From Clostridiales bacterium (GTDB taxonomy: Bacteria; Bacillota; Clostridia; Oscillospirales; CAG-272): a stretch of 64,000 nucleotides of DNA. A program made the translations under genes and the position numbers. Positions 35,616-44,118 of this stretch are shown here, piece by piece; position 1 is the stretch's first letter, and every line of letters begins with the position of its first letter. The stretch is from the NCBI GenBank assembly GCA_012840355.1, contig DULN01000009.1, positions 1 through 64,000 of the forward strand, in the 5' to 3' direction. The notes below the pieces were generated by a model. The model did no database searches. It worked only from the letters and a program-made list of their open reading frames with translations, and had not been told where the DNA came from.

Positions 35616-37238
35616 ATGAAAAGGACAAAATATGTATTTGTAACCGGCGGCGTGGTTTCTGGGCTCGGCAAAGGAATAACCGCCGCCTCGCTGGGCAGAT
35701 TGCTCAAGCAGCGCGGACTTAAAGTCGCGGCACAGAAACTTGACCCATATATGAACGTCGACCCGGGCACGATGAGCCCTTATCAGCACGGCGAGGTTTT
35801 CGTTACCGACGACGGTGCGGAGACCGACTTGGATCTGGGCCATTACGAGCGGTTTATTAACGAGAACCTTAATAAATACTCCAACCTGACCTCCGGACGC
35901 GTTTACTGGAACGTGCTGCAGCGCGAGCGCGAGGGCGGGTACCTCGGACAAACCGTCCAAATTATACCTCACATTACGAATGAAATTAAAGACTTCATCC
36001 GCGCGGGTGCAAAGGCGACATGCGCAGACGTGCTTATAACCGAGATCGGCGGAACGATTGGTGACATCGAAAGCCAAGCGTTCCTTGAGGCTATCCGCCA
36101 AATATCCATTGAGGAAGGCCGCGAAAACTGCCTTTTCATACACGTCACCCTTGTCCCGTACCTGCGCGCGACCCAGGAGCATAAATCCAAGCCCACGCAG
36201 CACTCCGTAAAGGAGCTACAGGCATCGGGAATCACCCCTAACATCATTATCACGCGCTCGGACGAGCATCTCGACGACGAAATCAAGGAAAAAATCGCGC
36301 TGTTCTGCAACGTCAGGCGCGACTGCGTGATCGAAAACGTCACGCTCCCCTGCCTATACGAGGCGCCGCTCATGCTGCATGAGAACGGGCTTGACCGGGT
36401 TGTCTGCCGCGAGCTTGGGCTCGATTGCCCCGAACCCGATCTCACGAGCTGGCGCGCAATGGTCGAGAAGATCAAAAACCTCGACAAAACCGTTAAAATC
36501 GCAATCTGCGGCAAGTATACGAAACTGCACGACGCATACCTCTCAATCAACGAGGCTTTGCGCCATGCGGGCTATGTATACGGCGCCGATGTAGATATAA
36601 TGTGGGTCGACAGCGAAAACGTCACCGACGAGAACGCTGCCCGCATATTTAAGGAAGCCAAAGGTATCCTTATCCCCGGCGGGTTCGGCGACAGGGGTAT
36701 AGAGGGCATGATCTCGGCAGCAAAATACGCGCGCGAGAATAACGTGCCGCTGTTCGGCATTTGCCTTGGCATGCAGATTATGACCATCGAGTTTGCGCGA
36801 AATGTCTGCGGCATGAAGGACGCAAACTCGACCGAATTTAACCCCGCCACGCCTTACCCTGTCATCGCCCTGATGGAAGGTCAGCAGAATATAACGAGGA
36901 AAGGCGGCACAATGCGCCTCGGCTCGTATCCTTGCGTTATTAAGAGCGGCACGCTCATGGCGTCGGCTTATGGCACCTCGCTGGTCCACGAACGCCACCG
37001 CCACCGCTACGAGTTCAACAACGATTTCCGCCGAGTTTTCATGGATCATGGCATCACGCTTTGCGGCACCTCGCCCGACGGCAGCCTGATTGAAGCCATC
37101 GAGCTTGACGCTAACCGCTTCTATATCGGCGTACAGTTCCATCCCGAATTCCTCAGCCGTCCGGACAAAGCCCACCCGCTGTTCCGCGAGTTTGTCGGCG
37201 CGGCACTCGGCGTTGCAGGAAACGGCTGCAAAAAATAA
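35616..37238 (+). CDS. pyrG: CTP synthase (glutamine-hydrolysing)
   Basis: 540 residues. N-terminal synthetase domain with [13 protein letters not shown] (P-loop) and a C-terminal class I GATase domain with GICLGMQ (Cys about 380) and FHPEFLSRP. It converts UTP to CTP with glutamine nitrogen. It starts 4 bp after carB, so purF-carA-carB-pyrG look like one transcript. No leader with the PyrG reiterative-GGG element would be expected inside an operon, and none is seen. Confidence 0.97.
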   Translation: MKRTKYVFVTGGVVSGLGKGITAASLGRLLKQRGLKVAAQKLDPYMNVDPGTMSPYQHGEVFVTDDGAETDLDLGHYERFINENLNKYSNLTSGRVYWNVLQREREGGYLGQTVQIIPHITNEIKDFIRAGAKATCADVLITEIGGTIGDIESQAFLEAIRQISIEEGRENCLFIHVTLVPYLRATQEHKSKPTQHSVKELQASGITPNIIITRSDEHLDDEIKEKIALFCNVRRDCVIENVTLPCLYEAPLMLHENGLDRVVCRELGLDCPEPDLTSWRAMVEKIKNLDKTVKIAICGKYTKLHDAYLSINEALRHAGYVYGADVDIMWVDSENVTDENAARIFKEAKGILIPGGFGDRGIEGMISAAKYARENNVPLFGICLGMQIMTIEFARNVCGMKDANSTEFNPATPYPVIALMEGQQNITRKGGTMRLGSYPCVIKSGTLMASAYGTSLVHERHRHRYEFNNDFRRVFMDHGITLCGTSPDGSLIEAIELDANRFYIGVQFHPEFLSRPDKAHPLFREFVGAALGVAGNGCKK

Positions 37239-37265
37239 AAGCGGGATATAGGCCCACTTATTGGG

Positions 37266-37294
37266 TTGCCTTTTCGCCGCTAATTGTGTATAAT
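37266..37294 (+). promoter_or_regulatory. Sigma-A-type promoter of nadE
   Basis: TTGCCT at 37266-37271, a 17-bp spacer and TATAAT at 37289-37294. This places a start site near 37301, just before the hairpin at 37311-37346. Confidence 0.75.
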
Positions 37295-37310
37295 ATTTGT
37301 AAAATCAAAC

Positions 37311-37346
37311 GGGAAACCGGTTTATGGGATATATCCACGGTTTCCC
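37311..37346 (+). promoter_or_regulatory. Hairpin in the nadE leader
   Basis: GGGAAACCG (37311-37319) pairs with CGGTTTCCC (37338-37346), and GGATATATCC forms an inner stem. The hairpin is followed by ATTTTGCC, a poor U-tract. It sits at the 5' end of the predicted transcript, so it may stabilise the mRNA or bind a regulator; at DNA level the dyad could also be an operator. I could not match it to a known NAD riboswitch. Confidence 0.45.
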
Positions 37347-37372
37347 ATTTTGCCGATTAATAGGTTTGCTTT

Positions 37373-39277
37373 ATGAAAGACGGATTTGTAAAGCTTGCGC
37401 TGGCGTCACCGCCACTTCGCGTCGCCGATTGCGAGTATAACATAGGCGAGATTGTAAGGCTCGCCCTCGCCGCATCCGAAGGCGGAGCGGTGGTGGCGCT
37501 TTTCCCGGAGCTATGCGTTACCGGGTACAGCTGCTCGGATTTGTTTTTCCACTCCGCGCTGCTTGACGCCGCCGAGCGCGCTGTGGAAGTGTTTGCAAAA
37601 AAGACCGCCGAGCTTGCCACGCTGTATTTCCTCGGCGTGCCGGTGCGGCTGTTCGGAAAGCTCTACAACTGCTGCGCGGCGATTTTCCGCGGCAAGCTGC
37701 TGGCACTTATTCCTAAGACTTTTCTCCCTAACTACAACGAGTTTTACGAAGCGCGGCAGTTTACGCCCGCGCCCCACATGACAGCGGAGGTAAGCTACGC
37801 CGGCCAGCTCTGCCCGTTTGGGACGAAAATACTTTTTGAGCATGCCGCGCTGCGCGAGCTTATAGTCGGCGCCGAAATCTGTGAGGACCTTTGGTGCCAA
37901 ACCCCGCCTTCGACCAGACACTGTATGGCGGGAGCGACGCTTATATGCAACATTTCCGCCTCGCCCGAATCGGTCGGCAAGCCCGAGTACCGGCGCGACC
38001 TCGCCCGCATGCACTCGGCAAGGCATGTCTGCGCATACGCCTACACCTCGTCGGGACCGGACGAGTCGACAACAGACCTTATATACTCAGGCCATGCGTT
38101 TATCTGCGAGTACGGCACGACGGTCGCAGAATGCCCACCGTTCGGCGGCGCCGAGATTACATTCGGCGAGATAGACGTCAAGCGCCTCGATTACGAGCGC
38201 CGCAGGCTCTCGGACTTCGTATGCGAGCGTAATCCCGACTATATCTATATACCATTTGAAACCGAGCTGAGCGAGACAATGCTCACCCGCCGTTTTGCCA
38301 AAAGGCCTTTTGTGCCAGAAGACCGAGGCGACCGCGACAAGCGCTGTAGCCTGATACTCGATATGCAGGCGGCTGCGCTTGCCAAACGCCTGCGCCATAC
38401 CGGCGCGAAAACCGCGGTGGTGGGAGTTTCAGGCGGGCTCGACTCGACTCTGGCGCTTATCGTCGCCTCGCGCGCTCTCGACCGGCTCGGAAGGCCACGC
38501 ACCGATGCGATAGGCGTTACCATGCCCTGCTTCGGCACCGGCTCGCGTACGAAAAGCAATGCCGAAAAGCTCTGCCGGCTGCTCGGGGTGACCTTCCGCG
38601 AGATTCCGATAGCAAAATCAGTCGCACAGCACCTTATGGACATCGGCCACGACGGCATAACGCCAGACGTGACGTTCGAAAACGCGCAAGCTCGCGAGCG
38701 CACACAGGTGCTGATGGACATCGCGAACCAAACAGGCGGGCTTGTTGTCGGCACAGGCGACCTCTCAGAAATGGCGCTCGGCTGGTCGACTTATAACGGC
38801 GACCATATGTCGATGTACGCCGTCAACTGCTCGGTGCCTAAAACGCTTGTGCGCTACCTTATCGCTTATTTTGCCGACACCTGCGACAGCCCCGAGCTTT
38901 CAGGTGTGCTGCTTGACATCCTTGACACCCCTATCTCTCCAGAGCTTATTCCATCAAAAGACGGCGAGATTTCGCAGCGTACCGAGGAGATATTGGGCGA
39001 GTACGAGCTGCATGACTTTTTCCTCTATTATATAATCCGCTGGGGCTATGACCCTGCAAAAACGCTTCGCATCGCGAAACTGGCATTTGCCGGCGACTAT
39101 GACGAAAAACATATAGAAAATACGCTGAAGCTTTTTATAAGGCGCTTTTTCAGCCAGCAGTTCAAGCGCTCCTGCACGCCCGACGGCGTAAAGCTCGGCA
39201 CCGTATCGCTATCGCCGCGCGGGGACTGGCGAATGCCGTCCGACGCGTCGGCTGCAGCGTGGCTGTCGATGCTTTAG
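37373..39277 (+). CDS. nadE: Glutamine-dependent NAD+ synthetase
   Basis: 634 residues. The N-terminal nitrilase-type glutaminase domain has the Glu of PELCVTGYSC, the Lys of KTFLPNYNEFYE and the Cys of VGAEICEDLW. The C-terminal synthetase domain (from about 320) has PP-loop GVSGGLDSTLAL. It amidates deamido-NAD+ with glutamine nitrogen. It closes the glutamine island and has its own promoter and terminator. Confidence 0.97.
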   Translation: MKDGFVKLALASPPLRVADCEYNIGEIVRLALAASEGGAVVALFPELCVTGYSCSDLFFHSALLDAAERAVEVFAKKTAELATLYFLGVPVRLFGKLYNCCAAIFRGKLLALIPKTFLPNYNEFYEARQFTPAPHMTAEVSYAGQLCPFGTKILFEHAALRELIVGAEICEDLWCQTPPSTRHCMAGATLICNISASPESVGKPEYRRDLARMHSARHVCAYAYTSSGPDESTTDLIYSGHAFICEYGTTVAECPPFGGAEITFGEIDVKRLDYERRRLSDFVCERNPDYIYIPFETELSETMLTRRFAKRPFVPEDRGDRDKRCSLILDMQAAALAKRLRHTGAKTAVVGVSGGLDSTLALIVASRALDRLGRPRTDAIGVTMPCFGTGSRTKSNAEKLCRLLGVTFREIPIAKSVAQHLMDIGHDGITPDVTFENAQARERTQVLMDIANQTGGLVVGTGDLSEMALGWSTYNGDHMSMYAVNCSVPKTLVRYLIAYFADTCDSPELSGVLLDILDTPISPELIPSKDGEISQRTEEILGEYELHDFFLYYIIRWGYDPAKTLRIAKLAFAGDYDEKHIENTLKLFIRRFFSQQFKRSCTPDGVKLGTVSLSPRGDWRMPSDASAAAWLSML

Positions 39278-39295
39278 ACTTTGCATGACTTTGTC

Positions 39296-39330
39296 CGCAG
39301 AGGGCAACATACCTACCCTCTGCGTTTTTT
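39296..39330 (+). terminator. Intrinsic terminator of nadE
   Basis: CGCAGAGGG (39296-39304) and CCCTCTGCG (39316-39324) form a 9-bp stem with an 11-nt loop, followed by TTTTTT. Confidence 0.92.
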
Positions 39331-39375
39331 ATAACTGCGAAATCGCCAAAAATACCCCATGAAAGGATACCGGTA

Positions 39376-40530
39376 ATGAAACGCACTGTTTCCCTACTTT
39401 TAGCGGCATCTATTATCTTTGGCTCCCTTTTGGCTTCAGGCTGCGCTGACAGCGACGGCACTGCCGCTCCTGAGACTACGGAGGCCGAAACCACTGCCCC
39501 GGTTGAAACTGCAGCTGAAACCGAGCCGGCGGTTGACACCGACCTTGAGCGCGCCGAAACAGTCTTCGACGCATTTATAAAGTATTATTACAACAAAGGC
39601 AAGTTCAGAAACGCCGACTTTTGGGACAATGCCGAGATTTTCGAGACCGTCATCGACGCCTATGAAGTCACACGCAATGAAAAATATCTTAACTATATAA
39701 AAGAAATTGCGGAGGCAACGCTTAAGCAATACGGCAAAAAGTGGACTTGGAACGAGTACAATGACGATATAATGTGGCTTTGTATCGCCTTTTTGCGCGC
39801 ATACTTTTTGACCGGCGAAGACGACTATTTGCGCTATGCAAAGATAAATTTCGACCCGGTTTGGGAGCGCGCGTATAGCGAGGACCTCGGCGGCGGGCTT
39901 TGGTGGCGAACCGACAACAAAAGCAAAAACTCCTGCGTCTGCGGGCCGGGCGCTATAGCCGCGTGCCTGCTTGGCAAAGCTACCGGAAATGAGGAATATT
40001 ACGAGAAAGCAAAGCTTGTGCTCGACTGGCAAATCGCCAACCTTTATGAGATAGGCCTTGGCAAAGTTTACGACGCCATTGACATAAAGGGCAACATTAA
40101 CAAGTGGTCATCAACATACAACCAAGGCACATTTATCGGCGCCTGCATGCTTTATTACGAGTACAGCGGCGATGAGTCGTATTTAACCAAAGCCAAGAAA
40201 GCCGCCGAGTTTGCAATGCGGTTCATGTATAATTACGGCGTCATGAACAATGAAACCGAAGGGGGCGACCTTATCGGCTTTAAAGGGATACTCACGCGCT
40301 GGATTTCAAGATACGCCGTTATGGTAGAAAACAAGGAGGTTTTTGATTGGCTCAGGCGTAATGCCGACGCCGCTTGGAAAAACCGCAACTCGAAAAACCT
40401 TATTTGGACTGCATGGGGGACAAAGACCTCCGAGAAATACATCCAGTACGACGTGTTCGGCATGAGCACAGCCGTGGCGCTTATGTTCAACCTCATGCTT
40501 GAAAGGCAACTACCGGAAAAAGCCGAATAA
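39376..40530 (+). CDS. Lipoprotein glycoside hydrolase, GH76-like (alpha-1,6-mannanase family)
   Basis: 384 residues. A signal peptide ends in lipobox LASGC (Cys about 24), followed by a Thr/Glu/Pro-rich spacer (about 25-56). The (alpha/alpha)6 barrel shows the paired catalytic Asp motif YNDDIMW (about 132-138), WWRTDN, TYNQGTFIGA and FKGILTRW, all typical of GH76. Predicted to be anchored outside the membrane and to cut alpha-1,6-mannan backbones such as fungal or glycolipid mannans. It stands alone with no transporter beside it. Confidence 0.88.
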   Translation: MKRTVSLLLAASIIFGSLLASGCADSDGTAAPETTEAETTAPVETAAETEPAVDTDLERAETVFDAFIKYYYNKGKFRNADFWDNAEIFETVIDAYEVTRNEKYLNYIKEIAEATLKQYGKKWTWNEYNDDIMWLCIAFLRAYFLTGEDDYLRYAKINFDPVWERAYSEDLGGGLWWRTDNKSKNSCVCGPGAIAACLLGKATGNEEYYEKAKLVLDWQIANLYEIGLGKVYDAIDIKGNINKWSSTYNQGTFIGACMLYYEYSGDESYLTKAKKAAEFAMRFMYNYGVMNNETEGGDLIGFKGILTRWISRYAVMVENKEVFDWLRRNADAAWKNRNSKNLIWTAWGTKTSEKYIQYDVFGMSTAVALMFNLMLERQLPEKAE

Positions 40531-40536
40531 GCGCGA

Positions 40537-40839
40537 TTATAACAGCAGCTCCATGCGCTTCATCAATTCTCGCAAATTTGCTCGTGCGCCGGCGTTAAAC
40601 GAGTACACATTTAAAAACAGATTGTAACAGCCATGCATGAGGGCGACCTCGACGCAGTGGCATACATAGCTCCCCTCTTTAAGTGCCTATCAGAAAATGA
40701 TTCCTCCCTCAGTATAAAAGCAAGCCTCGGTGCGGAATAAAACAGGCCGACCTTCGTGATGCAGGTCGGCTATTTCTTTTTGCAGCGGTCGAATCTTTTC
40801 GCAGTCGGAAGGCTCCGCCGGGCGTATTGTAAACTCCAC
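40537..40839 (-). pseudogene. Broken GNAT N-acetyltransferase gene
   Basis: GTG 40839 has an AGAGGTGAT ribosome site and opens FTIRPAEPSDCEKIRPLQKEI, a standard GNAT N-terminus, but the frame stops after about 47 codons. A second stretch in another frame ends LFLNVYSFNAGARANLRELM...MELLL at TAA 40537, the usual GNAT C-terminus. The acetyl-CoA-binding middle of about 50 residues is missing. It begins 4 bp after the methyltransferase stop codon, so it was the second gene of that operon. Confidence 0.87.
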
Positions 40840-40843
40840 TATA

Positions 40844-41632
40844 TCACCTCTTTTTTAAAATATCGAGCGTGTGATGCGAGATGCCCGTCATGTCGGGCCG
40901 CTCGCAAATGTTAAAGTGGTATTTTAGGTACCATTCAAAAGTGCCGTCGTCGAGGCTATCGATATACTCTTTGAAATAATTTGTATACATATCGGTACCG
41001 ACGAAATGCAGCCGCTTAACGTCAAGCCGAGCAGCCAGCGCGTCAATTTCCTCGCGGCGGTAAAGCTCGAAAACCTCTGCCGGCGTCGATGTGGTCAAAA
41101 AAGTTTTTGGGTCAATCAGCCCCGCATCAAGCACTTTTTTAAGGTTTCCTTTTAAAAAACAATACCCAATTATCGAAGGGTCGCTCATGAAGTAGGAAAC
41201 AAACATCACACCGCCGCGCTTTGTCACGCGGAATGCCTCGTCCATCGCTGCGTGTTTGCTTTTTTCGTCCATAAGGTGATACATCGGCCCCAAAAGCAGC
41301 GTGACATCATATGATTCGGACATAATAAAATCAAGCGATACTGCATTGCCCTGCCAAATCGTTACGCGCTCGCCGGGCTGCGTGTTTGCGCGGAACTTTT
41401 TAATGTTGTGCTCTATAAGCTCTACGGCATCGACCTCATACCCTTGCCTTGCGTAGTGGTGCGAATATATCCCCGTGCCCGCGCCGATGTCGAGGATTTT
41501 CATGCCGGGCCGCAGGTATTTGTCTATATACCTCACCGTGGTCAAAAACTCGACGCATCCGTGCCTCGATCGCAGCCTTGAATCCTCGTCGTGGGATTGG
41601 TAATAGCCGTTCAGTACCTCAGATAGGTCCAT
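40844..41632 (-). CDS. Class I SAM-dependent methyltransferase
   Basis: 262 residues from ATG 41632, behind a GAGGTGGAGGG ribosome site; the frame extends upstream to 41764 but without support. Motif I is ILDIGAGTGIYSHHYA (about 47-62), with VDAVELIEHNI (motif post-I) and LLLGPMYHL. Substrate unknown; similar proteins are annotated as ubiquinone/menaquinone- or tRNA-type methyltransferases without proof. Transcription probably comes from the promoter at 41850-41878 through a small gene and a leaky terminator. Confidence 0.87.
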   Translation of the reverse strand: MDLSEVLNGYYQSHDEDSRLRSRHGCVEFLTTVRYIDKYLRPGMKILDIGAGTGIYSHHYARQGYEVDAVELIEHNIKKFRANTQPGERVTIWQGNAVSLDFIMSESYDVTLLLGPMYHLMDEKSKHAAMDEAFRVTKRGGVMFVSYFMSDPSIIGYCFLKGNLKKVLDAGLIDPKTFLTTSTPAEVFELYRREEIDALAARLDVKRLHFVGTDMYTNYFKEYIDSLDDGTFEWYLKYHFNICERPDMTGISHHTLDILKKR

Positions 41633-41650
41633 TTTCCCTCCACCTCTCAT

Positions 41651-41686
41651 AAAAACGGCACGGCTCCGTTGCGGTGAAGCCGTGCC
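41651..41686 (-). terminator. Terminator between the small gene and the methyltransferase
   Basis: GGCACGGCT (41657-41665) and AGCCGTGCC (41678-41686) make a perfect 9-bp stem. On the minus strand it is followed by GTTTTT, about 10 bp before the methyltransferase ribosome site. It may act as an attenuator for the methyltransferase. Confidence 0.8.
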
Positions 41687-41706
41687 TATTTTCACCCAAT
41701 GTCTCC

Positions 41707-41823
41707 CTAATCTTTTAAAAACGAACATGGGGAGGCAAGCCCGCCGCAGTTGGTATAATACCAATAGCCGGCACGCTCATAATATCCGTCGAAATGTATT
41801 CTGCTATTGCATATGCATCTCAT
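41707..41823 (-). CDS. 38-codon Cys- and Tyr-rich small protein, unknown function
   Basis: ATG 41823, preceded 8 nt upstream by CGGGAGG, opens a 38-codon frame ending at TAG 41707. It lies between a perfect-spacing promoter and a strong terminator, the layout of an independent small gene. The peptide starts MRCICNS and contains four Cys in the order C-x-C ... C ... C plus six Tyr (YYERAGYWYY). A CxC..C..C set could bind a metal. I recognise no family. Alternatives: a leader peptide controlling the downstream methyltransferase, or the remnant of a longer gene. Confidence 0.6.
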   Translation of the reverse strand: MRCICNSRIHFDGYYERAGYWYYTNCGGLASPCSFLKD

Positions 41824-41849
41824 CCGACAGTCCTCCCGAAATTTTTCCC

Positions 41850-41878
41850 AGTATAGCACTGCCCCTATTGTTTGTCAA
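41850..41878 (-). promoter_or_regulatory. Sigma-A promoter of the small gene and methyltransferase
   Basis: Minus strand: TTGACA (41878-41873), 17-bp spacer, TATACT (41855-41850). Confidence 0.85.
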
Positions 41879-41910
41879 GCGCCCCGGCCCCGATAATTTT
41901 TGAAATTTGC

Positions 41911-41940
41911 TTGACATGCCCAGCTTTAGCGCGTTAAAAT
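41911..41940 (+). promoter_or_regulatory. Probable promoter upstream of bioY
   Basis: TTGACA at 41911-41916, an 18-bp spacer and TAAAAT at 41935-41940. It leaves a leader of about 240 nt before bioY. No BirA-type operator dyad was seen in it. Confidence 0.6.
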
Positions 41941-42008
41941 ATCAGAGTAGTGAATATATTTTTCGCCGAAAAACTTGTAACCGGCGCGCTCCTATTTGAT
42001 ATATACAA

Positions 42009-42137
42009 TTGAAAGGGCCCTGTTATGCCGACCGTTTTTACCGCGATAAAATCGTTGTGTGGGGAATTACCGGCGACGGCTCAAAGACCGGTGAGCTGGC
42101 AGTGCCTTTCAAAATAGTACGAGGCACAACCGTTTGA
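42009..42137 (+). pseudogene. Possible gene remnant in the bioY leader
   Basis: An open stretch of 42 codons from TTG 42009 to TGA 42137 reads like a folded beta-rich protein end (DKIVVWGITGDGSKTGELAVP). No ribosome site precedes it. Another frame (ATG 42024) gives 31 codons. Origin unknown; it could be the C-terminal scrap of a deleted gene. Confidence 0.3.
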
Positions 42138-42188
42138 TCGTGACGACTCGTGAGCATACTATTGACATCTTAAAAGATAGGACATTTT

Positions 42189-42728
42189 ATGCCGACCAAA
42201 AAACTTGTTTTGTCTTCACTTTTTGCCGCGCTTATCGCGGTGGGAGCATGGATTTCTATACCAACCGCCGTGCCGTTTACACTGCAGACTCTAATGATTT
42301 TCCTTGCGCTCGGCTTGCTCGGCGGCAAATATGGAACCGTTTCGGTCGCGCTTTATATCGCGCTCGGCGCGTTTGGGCTGCCGGTATTCTCAGGCTTTAA
42401 GTCGGGTGTCAGCGCGCTGCTCGGGAGCACCGGAGGTTATATAATCGGGTTTGTGCTCGCCTCGCTTTTATACTGGCTTATTACCCGCGCATTTGGGGAA
42501 AAAACGCTGGTCATGGCGCTCGCAATGACGGCAGGCCTGCTTTTGTGCTACATATTCGGCACACTCTGGTTTGCAACCGTATACTCAGCCACGACCGGGC
42601 AGGTTTCGCTGCTGACGGTGCTTTCATGGTGCGTTTTCCCATTTGTTTTGCCGGACGCTGCAAAAATCGCGCTCGCGGTATTTTTGTCGCTAAAACTGAA
42701 AAGGTATTTAAAACTTCTCCAAGAATAA
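42189..42728 (+). CDS. bioY: Biotin ECF transporter S component BioY
   Basis: 179 residues, all membrane-embedded (about six helices). BioY patterns are clear: ISIPTAVPFTLQTLMIFLALGLLGGKYG and LYIALGAFGLPVFSGFKSGVSALLGSTGGYIIGF. It binds biotin outside and delivers it with an ECF energy module. Biotin is required by the carrier subunit at 8563-8973. The start is ATG 42189; the ribosome site is weak (GATAGGA). Confidence 0.95.
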   Translation: MPTKKLVLSSLFAALIAVGAWISIPTAVPFTLQTLMIFLALGLLGGKYGTVSVALYIALGAFGLPVFSGFKSGVSALLGSTGGYIIGFVLASLLYWLITRAFGEKTLVMALAMTAGLLLCYIFGTLWFATVYSATTGQVSLLTVLSWCVFPFVLPDAAKIALAVFLSLKLKRYLKLLQE

Positions 42729-42753
42729 AGCGCCTCCTTCCGGAAGGCGCTTT
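42728..42753. terminator. Bidirectional terminator between bioY and the DUF503 gene
   Basis: AAAGCGCCT...AGGCGCTTT, with a TTCCGGAA core, lies between the two convergent stop codons. Confidence 0.75.
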
Positions 42754-42755
42754 CA

Positions 42756-43034
42756 TTATCTATACTCAAACGTAACTTCGTATAGTTCCGCGTCGGTCGC
42801 GCCTAGCACGCATGATTCAAGCAGCTGGGCAGTCGAGTCGCCCTGGGCATGATTTTTCACCAGCGCAGCGACAGTAAGCTCTATAAACTGAGATGCGTCA
42901 TGCGCTCCAGACTCGCAAACCGAAGCGTTGTGCTTTTTCAGCTCGGCAATCAGCGACTTTACGACCGAGCGCTTGTCTTTTAATGACCTGCACCATGGGG
43001 CGCGCAGCCTAAACGTGGCGTATAGGACTTCCAT
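42756..43034 (-). CDS. DUF503 / YlxP-family protein
   Basis: 92 residues with the family signature RLRAPWCRSLKDKRSVVKSLIAEL near the N-terminus and a ferredoxin-like alpha/beta fold pattern. B. subtilis YlxP is encoded in the nusA-infB region and has no proven role. Here it is only 1 bp downstream of the YjbQ-type gene, so the pair is co-transcribed. Confidence 0.85.
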   Translation of the reverse strand: MEVLYATFRLRAPWCRSLKDKRSVVKSLIAELKKHNASVCESGAHDASQFIELTVAALVKNHAQGDSTAQLLESCVLGATDAELYEVTFEYR

Positions 43035-43035
43035 G

Positions 43036-43431
43036 TCAGCATTTTATAATCTTTACGTAAAACGTCCTTGTTCTTGGGCCGTCGAACTCGCAAAAATATA
43101 TATCCTGCCAGGTGCCGAGGAGCATCCTGCCGTTTTCAACCGGAACAGTGACCGAGCTGCCCACGACGCTTGCTTTTATATGCGCCGTCGAGTTGCCCTC
43201 TGAGTGACGGTACTCCGGCAGGTGCGGGAACGCGCGGGCAAGCCCAAGAAGCATATCCCGCACGACATCCGGGTCGCTGTTTTCATTTATCGTAATCCCC
43301 GCGGTCGTATGCGGGCAGTATACAATGCACAGGCCTTCTGCGACCCCGCTTTTTTCAAGCGCATCTTTTACCTGTCTTGTGATGCTAACCATAGCCTCGG
43401 CGGGTGTTTTTAGCGTATACTCGTATATCAT
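43036..43431 (-). CDS. YjbQ/UPF0047-family protein (secondary thiamine-phosphate synthase-like)
   Basis: 131 residues. Conserved blocks are CPHTTAGITINENSDPDV, YRHSEGNSTAHIKASVVGSS and LGTWQDIYFCEFDGPRTRT. The family has been reported to have weak thiamine-phosphate synthase activity, but its main physiological role is unsettled. GGAGG precedes the ATG. First gene of a two-gene operon with the DUF503 gene. Confidence 0.9.
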   Translation of the reverse strand: MIYEYTLKTPAEAMVSITRQVKDALEKSGVAEGLCIVYCPHTTAGITINENSDPDVVRDMLLGLARAFPHLPEYRHSEGNSTAHIKASVVGSSVTVPVENGRMLLGTWQDIYFCEFDGPRTRTFYVKIIKC

Positions 43432-43516
43432 GCCAAAATCCTCCGAAACTTTTTAGCGATTATAACATGCCAAAAGGGATATTTCAATACTTATGTTAAG
43501 CAGCCGGCTGTTAGAA

Positions 43517-43546
43517 CAAAAAACGGACAGGCAAAAAGCCTGTCCG
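43517..43546 (-). terminator. Intrinsic terminator of spoVT
   Basis: CGGACAGGC (43524-43532), a 5-nt loop and GCCTGTCCG (43538-43546). On the minus strand it is followed by TTTTTT, 17 bp after the spoVT stop codon. Confidence 0.92.
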
Positions 43547-43563
43547 ATTCCGATATATTCTGT

Positions 43564-44118
43564 TTAGCTCTCAAGCTGTTTGCCGAGAAAGTTTGCGGCG
43601 GTTTGTATAAGCTTTATTTCGGTTTCGTGGTTACGGGACGTGTCGTTTTCGGTACCCATAGGCGCCAGAGATACGACGCATCCAATAACATCGCCTTCAG
43701 TAATGATAGGCATCGCGCAAGATATATAATACGAGGTGGAATCTTCGACGGCAATTTGCGTACGATCGCCCGGATTATGGACATAAAGCGACCGCGCTTC
43801 AATTATGCCTTCAAGGTCAGTCGATATACGACGGTCGGCAAATTCCTTTTTCGGCACGCCCGCGCACGCGACAACGCTGTCGCGGTCGGTTATCAGCACC
43901 GAAAGCTCGCAGGTCTTGTAAAGAGTTTCGGCATATTGCGACGCAAAAGAAGTCAGCTCGCCAATTGGCGAGTATTTTTTGAATATAACCTCGCCGTCAC
44001 GGTCTATATATATCTCAAGCGGGTCGCCGTCGCGTATTCGCATTGTACGGCGAATCTCTTTGGGTATAACGACGCGCCCCAGATCGTCTATCCTTCTGAC
44101 AATACCGGTTGCTTTCAT
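43564..44118 (-). CDS. spoVT: Stage V sporulation protein T (AbrB-type regulator with GAF-like domain)
   Basis: 184 residues from ATG 44118, behind GAGGGGA. N-terminal AbrB swapped-hairpin DNA-binding domain (MKATGIVRRIDDLGRVVIPKEIRRTMRI, about 1-50, given only by its start and end) and a GAF-like C-terminal domain (about 60-180) match B. subtilis SpoVT in length and order. It tunes forespore sigma-G-dependent genes, so its presence suggests a spore former or a recent descendant of one. Monocistronic. Confidence 0.93.
   Translation of the reverse strand: MKATGIVRRIDDLGRVVIPKEIRRTMRIRDGDPLEIYIDRDGEVIFKKYSPIGELTSFASQYAETLYKTCELSVLITDRDSVVACAGVPKKEFADRRISTDLEGIIEARSLYVHNPGDRTQIAVEDSTSYYISCAMPIITEGDVIGCVVSLAPMGTENDTSRNHETEIKLIQTAANFLGKQLES

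Noticed and set aside
37311-37346. NAD+ riboswitch before nadE
   Set aside because: The element is a plain hairpin; I could not align the conserved loops of the known NAD classes.
41941-42188. BirA operator or biotin riboswitch before bioY
   Set aside because: No long TTGTTAAC-type dyad and no known aptamer pattern was found; only a weak GTGCC/GGCAC pairing.
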